A stretch of DNA of 64,000 bases. Origin: Scilla litardierei. Its lineage: Eukaryota; Streptophyta; Magnoliopsida; Asparagales; Asparagaceae. The notes beneath the pieces were generated by a model, which searched no databases, was not told the origin of the DNA, and saw nothing but the letters and a program-made list of their open reading frames with translations. The position numbers and the translations under genes are program-made. Positions 1-11,827 of the stretch are shown here, in pieces (position 1 is the stretch's first letter; every line of letters starts with the position of its first letter). The stretch covers positions 94,791,528 to 94,855,527 of the forward strand of contig CM061133.1 in the NCBI GenBank assembly GCA_030789695.1, in the 5' to 3' direction.

Positions 1-1064
1 CAAACCGTAATGGGTGATCTCAATCAAACCCATGGAGTAAGCACCACAATATCCCCTTGCGCGCAAGATCCCCTTGCATAAACCGACTAGATCATGCTCT
101 CCTCGATCCTTACCTGTGTAGCCGTTGGCCTTCGTTCCTAAATGTAGATTAACAATCTTTCGAAAGAGATAACCCTAATTGAATCCACATGCGCACCTTA
201 TAAACTGGCCTCCATCAATTCAGGAATTGTTTTGGGAAAACAGTTCATAAAGATCTCACGCAGATTATCCGCCGATGTATTTAGGAACTACTAAAGCAAG
301 TAATCCCATATATCAAGGAACCATATAAACTATTTCGGGTAAATAGTTTTACCAAATCTTGAGCGGATACTCCCTCAATAAATATAGAAATCATCAAGAT
401 TGCACCGAGATTCTTAGAGAATAAAAATAGATCTGAATGAAACACTAATTTCTGATCTAAATACCTGAAGTCAGAACTCCTGCATATGTAAGTCGAATAA
501 CCATGTTGTGAACAATGTTGCAACATGACTTACACCATGAACTCCATATGTTGCATGTTGTGACAGTGTTATGACATGACATACGACATGGCTCATGACA
601 TGAACCAATTAACCAGGATCCCATTGTAGATAGCATGTGCCACTAATGACAACAATAAAACACATCACGTCTGACCCAACACAATTCCAACAAGCAAGGA
701 TTCCTAATACAAAATGGGAGTTCTTCCAGAGTGGTATCTTAATAATGGCTCGCCCCCCCCAGAAGGAGACCTTCTTTGCCTTCCACCTAAGTTGTGCAAA
801 AACATTGTGATATGACCCTTACGTTATATATTGTTGTAGGCTTTCATTTGTGACAAACACATATTGGCTTATGTATGAAGTCATAACTCTTTGTGATATG
901 CATTCTTGATTGAATTCTTTGTAAAGAATTTTTTGGAACATGCTATGACTTCTTTTTTAGATTCATTTTGAAAATTTGAAATTCATTTGAAAAGATGAAT
1001 ACTTTACATGACTTAGAAGAATGGAAACAGTTGGTTTGAGTCATACTTTTGTAGAATATTCCTT

Positions 1065-1193
1065 TCTTGAAAATGAAATTTTATTCATGAATAGAAATTG
1101 CATCTATTCTTGAAAAGGAATTTTCATTCATGAATAGAAATTGCATCTATTCTTGAAAAGGAATTTTCATTCATGAATAGAAATTGCACTTTC
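1065..1193. repeat. 43-bp tandem repeat, three copies
   Basis: Three head-to-tail copies of a 43-bp unit begin at about 1065, 1108 and 1151. Copies 2 and 3 are nearly identical and copy 1 has a few changes. Each copy contains TTCATGAATAGAAATTGCA. It lies in the non-coding 3' part of the Sirevirus-like fragment and no function is visible. Confidence 0.85.
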
Positions 1194-1552
1194 TTTTCAT
1201 GTCACTATCACCTCTTTTGATAATGTCAAAGTGAAAGAAAAATGAGGAACCATAAAATGTGTTGTGTATAACATGTGTTATCAGATTTTTTTTGCACTTG
1301 GTATCATTTTGATATAATTAATACTTGGTTGCTAATGATAATATATATATAACACATGGTATCATAATTCTTAAAGTTACTCATTAAATTTCTTTGTTAT
1401 AACTTCATTATCAAAATCGTATGTTATACAATAACGTTAGCACAAGTATAGTACTCATGATACATGGTCAAAAATGCTTGAATATAGTTATTTCTAACAT
1501 GCATTGATCTTGGTGGAGCTTTAAAAAGATTATTCTAATTCTATACATCTTT

Positions 1553-1622
1553 GTAGGGGGAGTAAGTTTATTTTTGACATATTTAATATAACAATGGTTG
1601 TCATCATCTAAAAAGGAGAAAA
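1553..1622 (+). promoter_or_regulatory. Polypurine tracts of the Sirevirus-like element
   Basis: A GGGGGAG tract lies near 1555-1562 and AAAAAGGAGAAAA lies at 1610-1622, immediately before the LTR start. The second would prime plus-strand DNA synthesis. Its position next to TGTTGAGTATTG mirrors SirB, where a GGGGGAGAA tract precedes TGTTGAGTATTGG on the minus strand. Confidence 0.6.
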
Positions 1623-1697
1623 TGTTGAGTATTGAGTCACCCCTAGATAAATTTTGATGATGAGCAAACAATTTTATGTGCTAATGAAATATGACGG
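1623..1697 (+). mobile_element. Sirevirus-like LTR, first 75 bp only (cut by the chromovirus)
   Basis: The LTR starts TGTTGAGTATTGAG. It aligns with the minus-strand LTR start of SirB, including a shared TTTTGATGATGAGCAAACA-like stretch. Similarity stops at about 1697, where a sequence like the LARD LTR start begins. The rest of this LTR should lie beyond the chromovirus 3' end, which is not seen in this window. Confidence 0.55.
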
Positions 1698-4160
1698 TGT
1701 AATCCTACCGGTTTTTATCTATGATGTATTATACTTTCGTATTTTAGTCCTATAGCATACATGTATTTTTCTGTATTTTTGGAATTCTTTCGTGATTTTT
1801 GTGATGTAATAATTATAATAAAACTCATTTTTATACATTTTAAATAAAAATTATATTTTTATACATTTTAAAACATAAAAATGTATTCACATATTTTTAT
1901 AAAATTTAAAATAAAAATACAAACCAATTTTCCTAGCATGTCACATGGCCATCCACTAATTTAAAATAAGGTTGAATCATCATGCAACCAGTCCACTTGT
2001 CACCCTCTCCTTAATCACTGTCTTAAGAGAAATTATAAAAGAGAAAAGAAAATAAGAAAAAAGAAAAGAAAAAAAAGAAAGAAGAAGAATAAAAAAAGCT
2101 AAATTCCCCTTATATCCATCCTCTCTCCCATTGGCCGGACCTCTCCCCTCTCTTCCTCCCCCTTGGATTAGAGCACACCACCACCCTCTCCATTCTATTC
2201 ACCCCCCTTGACCAAGCACACACCATACCCTCCCCTCTCTCATTTGGTAGAACGCCAAGCTAGAAGGAGGATGAAAAGAAATAGAAGAATGAGTCACTCC
2301 CTCCCTCTCTGCATATTGCAACAAGTTAGGAAAATTTCAACTTATTGAATGGATATTATCTTTAAAATTGTCTTTTCTGTGGTTTTATACTTGAAAGTAT
2401 AAGAAGTTTAATGGCTATTAATTATCATGTTGTGCTATTGGGAATTAAAGGCAATGTAATGTTCTCCCAGTTCATTGAGGCTATTATGGTAGTATATATA
2501 TTGATGTGCAATGGCGTATGAGAACCACTATATTGACATATTTAGGAGGCTATACTTTAGCATGAGGAGGATGTTCTATTTATGATACTTACTTTGAGAA
2601 CCAATATATTGACATATTTAGGATGTTAGACTTATAGCATGATCTACATCATGTTGATCTTTTGTTACTTTCCTTATGCATATGATGGCACTATGATGAT
2701 GATGTTCTATTACTGCCATGTTTAAGATTGTAGACTTATAGCATGAGGATGTTGTTCCATTTATGACGCTTATGTTCTACATCATGTTGACCCTTGTTAC
2801 TTTCCATACGCATATAATGACGCTGTGATGATGATGTCCTATTTCATGCCAAGAGCATGATGCTTTCTTTTTAATGTATATGATATTTTGTGATGCAATG
2901 CTGGTCGGCTAAATTATGGCATTGATGCAATGAAGATAGCTTTGAAATGATGTTTAACGGTTAATATGGCCGCACATATGTTGGGGCAAAGAACATGACA
3001 ACATATAGTTTGATTGAGTACTTGAGTGCATTATGATAAAATGGAATGTCTCAGTGTACCTCGAGGTGGGTGAGTTATTCCAGATACAGCGTTGGGGGGA
3101 ACTCGAGTAAAAAGGAATCATAAATAACTGGACTAGACTGGACTTATATCTCACTCGCACTCTCGACAGGGGGTGGGAAGAGTTGGAGAGGCCCATGTGT
3201 GTGCTCGTAATGCACTATGAGGTATATTATAATATATTTTCACTCTCGTCCGGGGGAGTTTCGAGAGGACTCGTTGATAATGCTAGTCTCCACTTATGGG
3301 GTAGCTTTTTTCGACGCACCCTGGGTGAGAGAATAGAACCTTATGTATTACATTTTTCATAGGATTCCAAAAAGTTAGTTCAACAACAGCAACAACAAGA
3401 ACACAAGTGTTGTTTGATAACCATTTCTTTTCATTGCTGTAATTATTTTTCTTCATGCCTGAGATTATCACATGTTTTCATTTCTTCTTAGAGATATTAT
3501 TTTATCTAGAGTGCTCCTTTATTACATACATGATGCTTTATCCCATAGTTGTATAAAAAAATTTAAATATATTATTCCATACCCGAATTGTGTTTGTCCT
3601 ACTGGACACGCGTTGACTTGTCCACCCCCATTTCCCTCAAGTCTAGAGCCAGAGACTACAGAGCAAGTTTCCCCCAGGACACTGTCCGTGACCTTGAGCT
3701 TGAGGTCTAGCCCTCAGTGGGTGACTTCAATGAGTTGGCCACCCAATGCTAGAGTGCTCTTCTTTTTTGTAGAGGGTGAGTTGTACTTTTGGGTATATAC
3801 ACTTTTTGGGGTCTGGACTTCTTGTGTATTTTGTTTTCTCTTTTTTTTCGCATGTATTTTTCGTGTATAGTTCGGATGTACCTATTTGAGATGGATTTAT
3901 TTATTGATATATATTTTATGACTCTGTGATCTCTTTGTGTAGCAGCATGTACATTTATTTTTTAATCTGTCATTTGTATTGTTCTAGCATTCGTAATGGC
4001 GTGCAGGACTTATGTTATCATATCATGCTAGGTGTATTTAGAGCCAATGGGTTTATTCCTTAAATATGAATATTACCGCGGCCTTATCACCTTCCACCCT
4101 CTTCATGCGCCTTGGAAAATTTTCGTATTTCACATGTATTTTAGAGAATGGGGCGTGACA
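1698..4160 (+). mobile_element. 5' LTR of the chromovirus-like element
   Basis: The proposed LTR runs from TGTAATCCTACCGGTTTTT to GGGGCGTGACA, about 2.46 kb. The start resembles the LARD LTR start (TGTAATGACCGGTTTTT) and a TGTATTAT block follows in both. The end resembles the LARD end (GGGGCGTTACA). It contains a purine-rich run at 2035-2100, a CT-rich block at 2100-2260 and GGTGGGTGAGTTATTCCAG near 3063. There is no second copy to compare, so the borders rest on similarity to the LARD and on gag lying just downstream. Confidence 0.55.
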
Positions 4161-4282
4161 TGGTTTTTGTTATGGCACGTGCAGGTCCATTCTCACTGCA
4201 AAATCATAAGGATGGTACGAATGATGCTCAAATATTAATTTTTTTGTATTAATTCTTATTGTTTCGTTCTCTCTATATAGAA
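4161..4282 (+). promoter_or_regulatory. Chromovirus leader, includes presumed primer site
   Basis: Directly after the LTR comes TGGTTTTTGTTATGGCAC and then GTGCAGGTC. The same segment, about 21 of 26 positions, follows the LARD 5' LTR at 32189. I do not recognise the tRNA. The conservation argues for a primer site and/or packaging leader shared by the two elements. Confidence 0.5.
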
Positions 4283-4555
4283 TGGATGGTGTGAACATGA
4301 AATCTTCCTTTGAAATGGCTCATCCCCGAGCCTTCTCTACTGGAGAATATTTTGTTGGGATTTCAAGATAGCTTGAGTCAGCAGTATGAGATGCTCACCA
4401 AATCCAGACTTAGAAGACTCATGACTTCAAGCAGTCCAGGGAGATGCATCCAAGGTTTGTCTCAGGCAATGCGAGTTCCCAAGAGGTTGACGAGTGGCTG
4501 AGGCACATAGAGAATGACCTAGCTGCAGTCGGATATCCATGGAATATCTGGTTGG
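4283..4555 (+). pseudogene. Chromovirus gag, N-terminal part (interrupted)
   Basis: From about 4425 one frame reads a typical Ty3/gypsy gag (retrotransposon gag) start: FKQSREMHPRF, then EVDEWLRHIENDLAAVGYPW. This matches the family pattern of an aromatic and proline patch followed by a WL..IE helix. Gag would form the particle that packages element RNA. The frame is cut at 4555 by SirA and resumes in frame at 10588 (DVARRQL), so both blocks come from one gene. Sequence 5' of 4425 is less convincing and contains stops, so the true start is uncertain. Confidence 0.6.
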
Positions 4556-5210
4556 TGTAAGGACTGTCTACCTTGCAATACTAAACCACACACACACACA
4601 CACACTAGAGGGGGGTTGAATAGTGCAATGGCAATAATTATGCAATTAAAAATTAAACTTGAAAATACGGAATTATAAGTGCAAGAGGAGATTAATCAAC
4701 ACAATTAAGCATAGGCAAACACATTTGGTTTTACCCAGGGTGCCCAAACTTGGGTACATCCAGCCACACCAATATCCACTATAATCCTGCACATGGTAAT
4801 TAATAAAACTCCCTACATAAGGGACACCCTACAGAAAGGATTTGTCCTACACAAGGACTCACCAAACCATACACATAGGTTAGTCCTACACAAGGACTCA
4901 AACTTCCATAAAGGGAGAAGCTAACTCTCACAAAGAGAGTTAGGGTTTCAATCAAAAAGATGAAATAAAAGGACTCTTACCTATGCGTTAATGAGATGAA
5001 CTGACTCAAAGATGAATGCAAGGCATGGAAGAGGATCTCCAAGTGTTGAGATGAACTTTGATGGCACTTGGAGGATTTACCAATTATCTAGCTTCAATGC
5101 ATGAAGAGAAATGAGCTCAAAAGAGGGAAATGAGAGAAAACAGGGACTGGCTTTGATTCTCAATGATATTCAAAAAATGATCAAGAGTTCTAAATAAACT
5201 AAGCCAGCTC

Positions 5211-5219
5211 CTATTTATA
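5211..5219 (-). promoter_or_regulatory. TATA box of SirA 3' LTR
   Basis: CTATTTATA on the plus strand reads TATAAATAG on the minus strand, just downstream of the inverted-repeat array. The 5' LTR keeps the same box at 9646-9655. Confidence 0.6.
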
Positions 5220-5299
5220 AGAAGCCAAAATATCCCATTTAAACCCAAGCAAAATGCCAAAAAACTTCAATTTGCAACAGCTAGATTTTGGCTGAAACA

Positions 5300-5705
5300 G
5301 CTCGGACAGGTGCATGTAGGCAAGGAGTCAGACGCCTGTTGTAACGACTAGTTTTATCCAATGGTTATAATCTAAGCCGGGACATGCTGCTATAGATGCC
5401 CACACATGTGGCTGTACCACTGTGTAGGCACCTGTAAAGGCTTCAACAGGTGACTTCCACAAAGGAGGATTAGAGCAGAAAATGACAACTTACGCACTTC
5501 TGTGAACCAGGTGACTGTAGATCAAAGCTCAGGCGCCTGATGGTTGACAGGTGCCTGTCCATTGTACTTCATTCGCCTAAACCAAATGCTCTAGTATTGA
5601 GTCAAGATAATTGACTTGAGCTGGTGCATAACAGATGCCCGTCGAAGGATGGCCAGGCACCTGGTAACCATCAGTCGCATGTCATGCCTTAAACAGGTGC
5701 TTGTT
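5300..5705. repeat. Array of CAGGTGCCTG / CAGGCACCTG-type inverted repeats (SirA 3' LTR)
   Basis: Short units related to CAGGTGCCTG and its reverse complement CAGGCACCTG recur about every 25-60 bp, for example near 5308, 5428, 5448, 5536, 5552 and 5660. The array is in the upstream promoter part of the LTR, about 80 bp from the TATA box on the minus strand. The matching array in the 5' LTR is at 9740-10130. Confidence 0.7.
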
Positions 5706-6166
5706 GGAAGTCCAAATATTCCAATTGATTTTTTGGCCTGGAGAACCTATTTGATTGGTTTCTATGACGATCATATGGTTCACTAAGATGGTTTATGCAT
5801 ATGCATGAATGAGTTTGATCATCTAATAAAGGCAACCTAACTCACTCATAGAAGTAAAAGGCATAAATGTAAATATTATATGTATTACATTCATTCACTT
5901 CTAAGTGCGTATTCTTTAAGCTTGAGTAGCATTGATGATCCCCATTATCTTCCAAGCTTTGGCACATCTTGATGAGCTTCCTTTCATCAAGCTCCAAGCT
6001 ACGTCAATGTTCCTCTTGATGTCCATCCTTTAACCAAGATTTTAGTCTCCAAAAAGCTATCCTTCAATTGTTAAACATAAGACTAAAACATTGAGAGTCA
6101 TTAGCAATAACATAATATTGTGATCATACTCAAAACTATATTCGTCTAAAAAGCCATTACATAACA

Positions 6167-6340
6167 TTCTCCCCCCGTTTTGATGATTAAACACATTATG
6201 TAAAAGATAAATAAATAAAGCACAATACTAATGAGCTCCCCTACTTATATGTTATGACATATAATAGGAAATATTACATAAACTATTCTCTCCCCATTTG
6301 ACTTACATAATCCATATCTCTCTCCCCATTTTCATTGTCA
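6167..6340 (-). promoter_or_regulatory. SirA polypurine tracts
   Basis: Minus-strand ACGGGGGGAGAA at 6167-6178 abuts the 3' LTR and is the main tract. Similar GGGGAG tracts occur near 6233, 6287 and 6320. Repeated tracts before the 3' LTR are a known Sirevirus trait. Confidence 0.7.
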
Positions 6341-6946
6341 AAAAGGTGGACACAACAATCAAAAAATAACTCTTGTCATTGATTCCCTTTAAGAATGCGA
6401 CAGAATCCAAGAGATTATGAGATGTTTGATACCTAATATGAAATCTGAAGTGGGTATCGATCACAATCCCATGCACCCTAGATCATAAAAAGGTCAAAAT
6501 ATTGACTTCTATTATCTAATAAAAATTAATTGGAGCCATGTGCTAAAAATTGTAACAATGCATTGATATAGAAAGATCAAGCATCATTGATACAAATGAC
6601 ATTGCTAAGAGAAAATGTTACATGTACGATGTTGGCAACATCAATGTGTAGAGTTTGAGACAACAATAACCAATTGTAGACATTGTTCTCAAAAATAACC
6701 CAAAATGAGAGTTAAGATATGTTTTAAAATAATTTTAAACATACATATCATACTAACTCCAACATTGTCATACAAATGGATCAACAAATGCATGTATGAT
6801 GATGAAATCCCCAAGGTCCTATTTTCATGAAAAAAATAGTTTTAAAATATTTTCAAAATAATGAAAAATCTTACACAATCAATAGGTATGCTAAGATATA
6901 GAAATATAAGCATAATACACATGCAATATGCACATGTGCGAGAGAC
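6341..6946 (-). mobile_element. SirA 3' non-coding interior
   Basis: AT-rich sequence between the gag stop and the polypurine tracts. No reading frame resembling protease, integrase or RT is visible on either strand. Confidence 0.6.
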
Positions 6947-8994
6947 CTATACACTAGGAAACCAAACACAAGAAGAGTTTGATTTCCTTACATAATCACA
7001 TGAGGTGATCACATCCCTAACTAAAGAGTTGTTATAACTATCCCTCTCTTGCACACTAACCCTAGTGGGAATCCAAAGTCGTAAGGATTTCCTAGGAAAT
7101 GCTTTTGTCTTTGCAAGAGCGGTGGATGTGACATGCATATGTGTAGAAGAATGTTTCTTTGCATGCATAAAGTGAGGGACTTGACTCTTAGCAAAAAATG
7201 AAGAATTTTCATTCTCTCTTATTACCTTGTGATTTACGTGCTTCTTGTTAGGGTTATTGTTTTACAAGAATGCATGGTGATTCTTCTTAGGTGCTTTAGC
7301 AATAAGTCTTGATTTTACACCGTTAGAATAATTAGAGGTGGGTTTGGTTACCACTCTTGGAATATACCCCAAACCTCCTCTATGATTTTCCGGATGTTGT
7401 TTTTCCAACAAATCGAGGAGTAAATCCCTAGAATGAACAAAGCTAATGAGCGTTTGGACTCCTATTCACATTTCAACGTTAGTTGTTGAATGCAAGACTC
7501 TAAGCTAAGATTCTACCCTCCCAATTTTTCATTTGAAATGTTCAAATCCTTAACTTGAGAGAGAAATATGTCTCTCTCACTAGTATCACGGATATGCAAA
7601 GCATTATCATTTACACTAGTAGATTCTAATTCATACAACCTAATCTTAGCATCAACAAATTTAGCTTTTAATTTTGAGTAAGCATTGATGAATTTACTTA
7701 CCCCTTTGGAGAGCTCCTCATTGAGATATTCAAGCTCCTTATAAGATAATTTTGGCTCCACATCATCTTTAACATCCCCATTTTTTCATTCATCCTTGCT
7801 TGAGCTTGATGAAGAATCTTCCATATTTTCCATGAAGCACACTTCTTCATTGGGATTAAGCCAAGCCACCCCGTCTTCATCACTTGAGCTTGAAGAGAGA
7901 TATCAAATGCCGTGAAGCACATGTGGGCTTTATCCTTGTCAGCTTCTTCTTCTTCATTTGATGTGTCCTCACTTGAGTCATCAAAAGTGCCAACAAGACC
8001 CTTCTTTTTGTTCTTGTATTTGGTTTCCAAAATTCCTTCATGTTCCCTTTGTAAGATTCTTTGGATGATTTGGAAGGGCATTCGGTAGAGATATGACCTT
8101 AACCTCTACAATTGAAACAAGTAGAAGTTTTGTTAGAATTAGAGACAAACTTTGGCGAAGACTTACCTTACTTGTCCTTTAAGAACGCTTTTAATTACTT
8201 GGCAAGCTCCATAATTTCATCATCACTAGCCTCATCCTCTCTAACTTATTCACTTGAGGCTTCTTGATGGAATTTCTCTCTCTATTTGATTGGCTCCTTT
8301 GTGGCATGGAATGCATTCCCCTTTACCTTCTTCAGTTTCTCAGGCTTGGATGGTTGAATCTCCTTCATATTAGATGCTTTAATACATACGTCATGTGATT
8401 CCCAATGCACTCCTCAATGGTGTATTTGGTCATGTCGTTTAACTCTACAAAACCGTTGGTCATTGACGCACATTGAGGTGTACGAGAGTCAAGGATCTTC
8501 TCCACTAGATCCTATTGAGAAATCACCTTACCAAGTCCTTCCAAAGCATTCATAATATCCGTAAACCTTGTGAACTTGTCTGTGATGCTCTCTCCTTTCT
8601 GAATCTTAAACAATTCATATTTAGATCTAAACACACTTTGTTCAGTTTCCTTTACCTTTGAAGTCCCTTCTTGAGTAATCTCGAAGGTATGCCAAATCTC
8701 GTTGGCCGTTTTGCACATGGAGATGCGGTTGAACTCATTGTGGTTGATGTCACAATGGAATGCGTTCATTGCCCTTGCATTGGATTTAATCAAATTCTTC
8801 TCTGCCTTTGTCCTTGTAGCAGTGGGTGTAGTAGGCTTCACAAAAGGACACTCCGTGATGTCCCATAGGTCTAGACACTCACTGTAGATCATCATCTTGA
8901 TCTTCAAACTTGGGTAGTTCATTTCGTTGAAGAGCGGGGGTTGACCATTTGATAGACCGTCTTCTTTAGACAATGATGAAGCATTGAATGCCAT
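6947..8994 (-). pseudogene. SirA gag (Sirevirus/UBN2-type), broken
   Basis: The start is MAFNASSL at 8994. The N-terminal 160 residues are open and carry the copia gag (UBN2-like) pattern: QPPLFNEMNY, then ARAMNAFHCDINHNEFNR, TANEIWHTFEITQEGTS and ALEGLGKV. Further on are a CCHC zinc knuckle near 8090-8135 (CFNCRG, a stop, GHISTEC), an acidic block near 7960, a coiled-coil-like block at 7513-7761, a GLGYIP motif near 7370, and the C-terminus DVITSCDYVRKSNSS...VWFP before the stop at 6947. Several stops and shifts break it. SirB gag has the same order and nearly the same end, so the gag stop is probably original and pol was absent before decay. Confidence 0.8.
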
Positions 8995-9017
8995 AATTGT
9001 TTGAATGCTTCAACCTT

Positions 9018-9029
9018 GCTTTGATACCA
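9018..9029 (-). promoter_or_regulatory. SirA primer binding site (initiator tRNA-Met type)
   Basis: The minus strand reads TGGTATCAAAGC, one base from the standard TGGTATCAGAGC that pairs with the 3' end of plant initiator tRNA-Met. It sits two bases inside the 5' LTR edge, as in SirB and SirC. Confidence 0.85.
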
Positions 9030-9031
9030 AT

Positions 9032-10582
9032 TGTAAGGACCGTCTACCATGCAATACTAAACAACACACATACGAGAGGGGCGGGGGGCTGTGAAGATGT
9101 AATGTCAATAATTAGGTAATTAAAAATTAATCTTGCAAATGCGGAATTATAAGTGCAAGAGTAGATTAATCAACACAATTAAGAAAACACAAACACATAT
9201 GGTTTTACCCTGGTTCCCATAACTTGGGTACTTCCAGCCACACCAATATCCATTATATTCCTACACAAGGTAGTGAATACAAATCCCTACACAAGGGGCA
9301 CCCAACACAAGGGATTTTTCCTACATAAGGACTCAAACACTCACAAAGGGAAAATCTAACTCTCACAAAGAGAGTTAGGGTTTCAATCAAAAAGATGAAA
9401 TAAAAGGACTCTTACCTATGCCTTGATGAGATGAACTTACTTAAAGATGAATGCAAGGCATGGAAGATGATCTCCAAGTATTGAGATGAACTTTGATTGC
9501 ACTGGGAGGATTTCCCTATGAGCTAGCTTCAATGCATAAAGAGAAATGAGCTCAAAAGAGGGAAATGAGAGAAAAGAGAGAGTGGCTTTGGTTATCAATG
9601 ATATTCAAAAAATGATCAAGAGTTCTAAATTAACTAAGCCATCTCCTATTTATAGGAAGCCAAAATGTCCCATTAAACCCAAGCAAAATGCCAAAAAACT
9701 TCAATTTGCAATGGCTAGATTTTGGCGGAAACAGCACGAACTGGTGCCTGTAGGCAAGGAGTTAGGCACCTATTGTAACGATTAGTTTTATCCAACGGCT
9801 ATAATCTAATCCATGACAGGTGGCTATAGAAGACTACACAGGTGCCTGTACTACTGTGCAGGCACCTGTTAAGGCTTCAACAATCGACTTCCACAAGGGA
9901 GGATTGGAGCAGAAAATGACAAATTACGCACTTCTGTGAACCAGTAGACTGTAGAACAAAGTTCAGGAGACTGATGGCTGACATGCGCATGTCCATTGTA
10001 CTTCAGTTGCATGAACCAAATGCTTAAGTATTGAGTCAAGAAAATTTACTTATGCTACTACATAACAGCCGCCCGTAGAAGGATGGCCAGGCGGCTGTCA
10101 TGCCTTCAATATGGGCCTGTTGGATGTCCAAAAACTTCAATTGAGTTTTTAGCATGGGGAACCTATTGGATTAGTTTCTATGATGATCCTAAGGTTCACT
10201 AAGATAGTTTATGCATATACATGATTGAGTATGACCATCTAATCAGGGCACCTAACTCACACACAGAAGTAAAAGATATAAATGTAAATATTACTTGGAT
10301 TACATTCACTCACTTCTAAGTGAACTACTCTTCAAGCTTGAGTAGCCTTGATGCTCCTTATCATCTTCCAATCTTTTGCACCTCTTGATGAGCTTCCTTT
10401 TATCAAGCTCCAAGCTATGTCAATGCTCCATTTGATGTCCATCCTTTCATCAAGATTTTAGTCTCCAAAATGCTATTCTTCAATTGTTAAACATGAGACT
10501 AAAATAATGAGAGTCATTAGCAACAACATAATATTGTGATTATCATCAAAACTATATTGGGCTAACAAGCCAATACCTAATA
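9032..10582 (-). mobile_element. SirA 5' LTR
   Basis: On the plus strand it starts TGTAAGGACC beside the primer site and ends near CCTAATA, about 1.55 kb. The terminal CA has decayed to TA. It aligns along its length with 4556-6166 but with many substitutions and indels. TATA box (minus) at 9646-9655; inverted-repeat array at 9740-10130, more decayed than in the other LTR. Confidence 0.85.
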
Positions 10583-10587
10583 GGTAG

Positions 10588-11827
10588 ATGTTGCGAGGAG
10601 GCAACTGACTCACTTGGCTCGAGATTAGTGGGTTGTAGAGGAGCATCATTTGACTGGGCATGTCTCTTGGGAGAAGTACAAGGAGCGCTTTGATGCCAAG
10701 CTCCTTCCAAAGACTGTGAATGATGAATTGAGGTAGCAGTTTGAGCACTTGACTTAGGATCTTCAGATTATTAATGCTTATGATGTTGAATTTTCTCTGC
10801 TGAGAAGGTTTGCAATGGAGCTAGTTGCATCTCCTTCCACTCGAGCTCACCTTTCTGCATGTGCCTTGATGCTGAGTACAAATGAGCTACACTTGACTTA
10901 CATACTCATGAAGCAGTGCTAAAGGTGGCGAGGATGCATGAAATCCATTTGAGGAGCGTGGGGAAGATTTCAATGGTTGATGAAAGAAATCCAATTATGT
11001 AGCAGCTGAACTTCCCTTGACCTGTGCAGACTGTCCAGTTTAGGAGTTCGAAAGCCCCACAATATTCTCAGAGACAGTTATCTTGCCAGTATTATGGCAG
11101 GCATGGGCATGTAAAGAATGATTGCAGATCTTTAACTGGTTGATGCTTAGCATGTGACGAGTTAGGACATATCAGCATATTTTTCCCATAGCAGAGCCAC
11201 TCTCAAATGCCATCAGCACCTGTGGTAGCTAAGCCTATGTAGCAAATGACTCTTCTGCTTACTATACAAAGGTTATCACTTCTAGTTCCGCTAGGACCAA
11301 GTCCTTCAACTTCTAAATGACCCACCCTGCCTGCTCAGCAACGTGCTTTCAAATAGGTAGTCCTGGCTCCCAATAGCACTAGGCTTTTATTATGTCTACA
11401 TCGGAGGTGGAGAGTACTGGACATGTCATCACTGGTATATCTCCAAACTTTCCATTGAATTATGCATTATATATATATGTTTTTGCCTTATTTCATTTCC
11501 TTTCTTAGGATTTTTTGTTGTTGCTCTTATCTTTAATTGTCCTCACATAGCATTGTTATGGTCGCCTCTTTTCCCGTTCTATCACTCTTTGATTCTCGGG
11601 CTTCTCATTGTTTCTTGTCCCGAAGATTCATGACCGAGCATTCGATATAAGTGGATCCTCTCACCATCAGTTGGAATATCAACACCAGGAATGAAGTGCT
11701 CTATAGATCTTTTAGTTACCACCATTGTTCCAAGGAGATTTGTGGGGTGGGTTATATGCGGACTTCCCGGTGATATAGATGCCAAGTTTTGAAGGTGTAT
11801 TTGGGACGGATTGGCTAGAGATGTTCT
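10588..11827 (+). pseudogene. Chromovirus gag (rest) and protease, broken
   Basis: The gag frame resumes with DVARRQLTHLARD, then WEKYKERFDAKLLPKTVNDE and AYDVEFSLLRRFAMELVAS, matching the retrotransposon gag domain. A zinc knuckle near 11085-11130 reads CQYYGRHGHVKNDC, so the second cysteine is tyrosine. A poor second knuckle follows. The aspartic protease starts near 11580 as LFDSRASHCFLS (family pattern DSGA[ST]HSF), with the key glycine replaced by arginine. The block ends at GTDWLEMF, the conserved G-DWL motif after protease, where the Athila-like element inserted. Many stops; a low-similarity stretch at 11440-11570 may be a small extra insertion. Confidence 0.7.

Larger units (their letters stand above)
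1..1622 (+). mobile_element. 3' internal region of a plus-strand Sirevirus-like (copia) element, non-coding
   Basis: No coding sequence could be supported here. The stretch ends in a purine tract directly followed by a Sirevirus-like LTR start at 1623. It also carries a second tract, TGTAGGGGGAGTAAGT, at about 1553-1568, which has an identical match on the minus strand of SirB near 16700-16718. Multiple polypurine tracts before the 3' LTR are known for Sireviruses. The assignment therefore rests on the right-hand end. Positions 1-1000 could belong to something else; I see only AT-rich sequence and an eight-C run near 750. Confidence 0.5.
4556..6166 (-). mobile_element. SirA 3' LTR
   Basis: On the plus strand it runs from TGTAAGGACTG to ATAACA (TG...CA), about 1.61 kb. 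It holds a CA microsatellite at 4587-4605, the block CTAGAGGGGGGTTGAATAG at 4605-4623 shared with other Sirevirus-like LTRs here, a TATA box on the minus strand at 5211-5219, and an array of CAGGTGCCTG-like inverted repeats at 5300-5705. It is the 3' LTR because the purine tract abuts its right edge. Confidence 0.85.
4556..10582 (-). mobile_element. SirA: Sirevirus-like copia element, gag-only, minus strand
   Basis: Two LTRs (4556-6166 and 9032-10582) flank a 2.87-kb interior that holds a tRNA-Met primer site, a gag pseudogene and a polypurine tract, in minus-strand order. There is no room for pol and none is seen. The flanks GTTGG (4551-4555) and GGTAG (10583-10587) look like a 5-bp target duplication with two changes. 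Deleting the element plus one copy restores an open gag frame in the chromovirus. The LTRs differ clearly from each other by eye, so this is an old insertion. Confidence 0.85.

Noticed and set aside
2191..2211. CTATTCACCCCCC as the transcript-side end of the Sirevirus LTR that starts at 1623
   Set aside because: The surrounding CT-rich block fits the chromovirus LTR, and no adjoining Sirevirus sequence follows.
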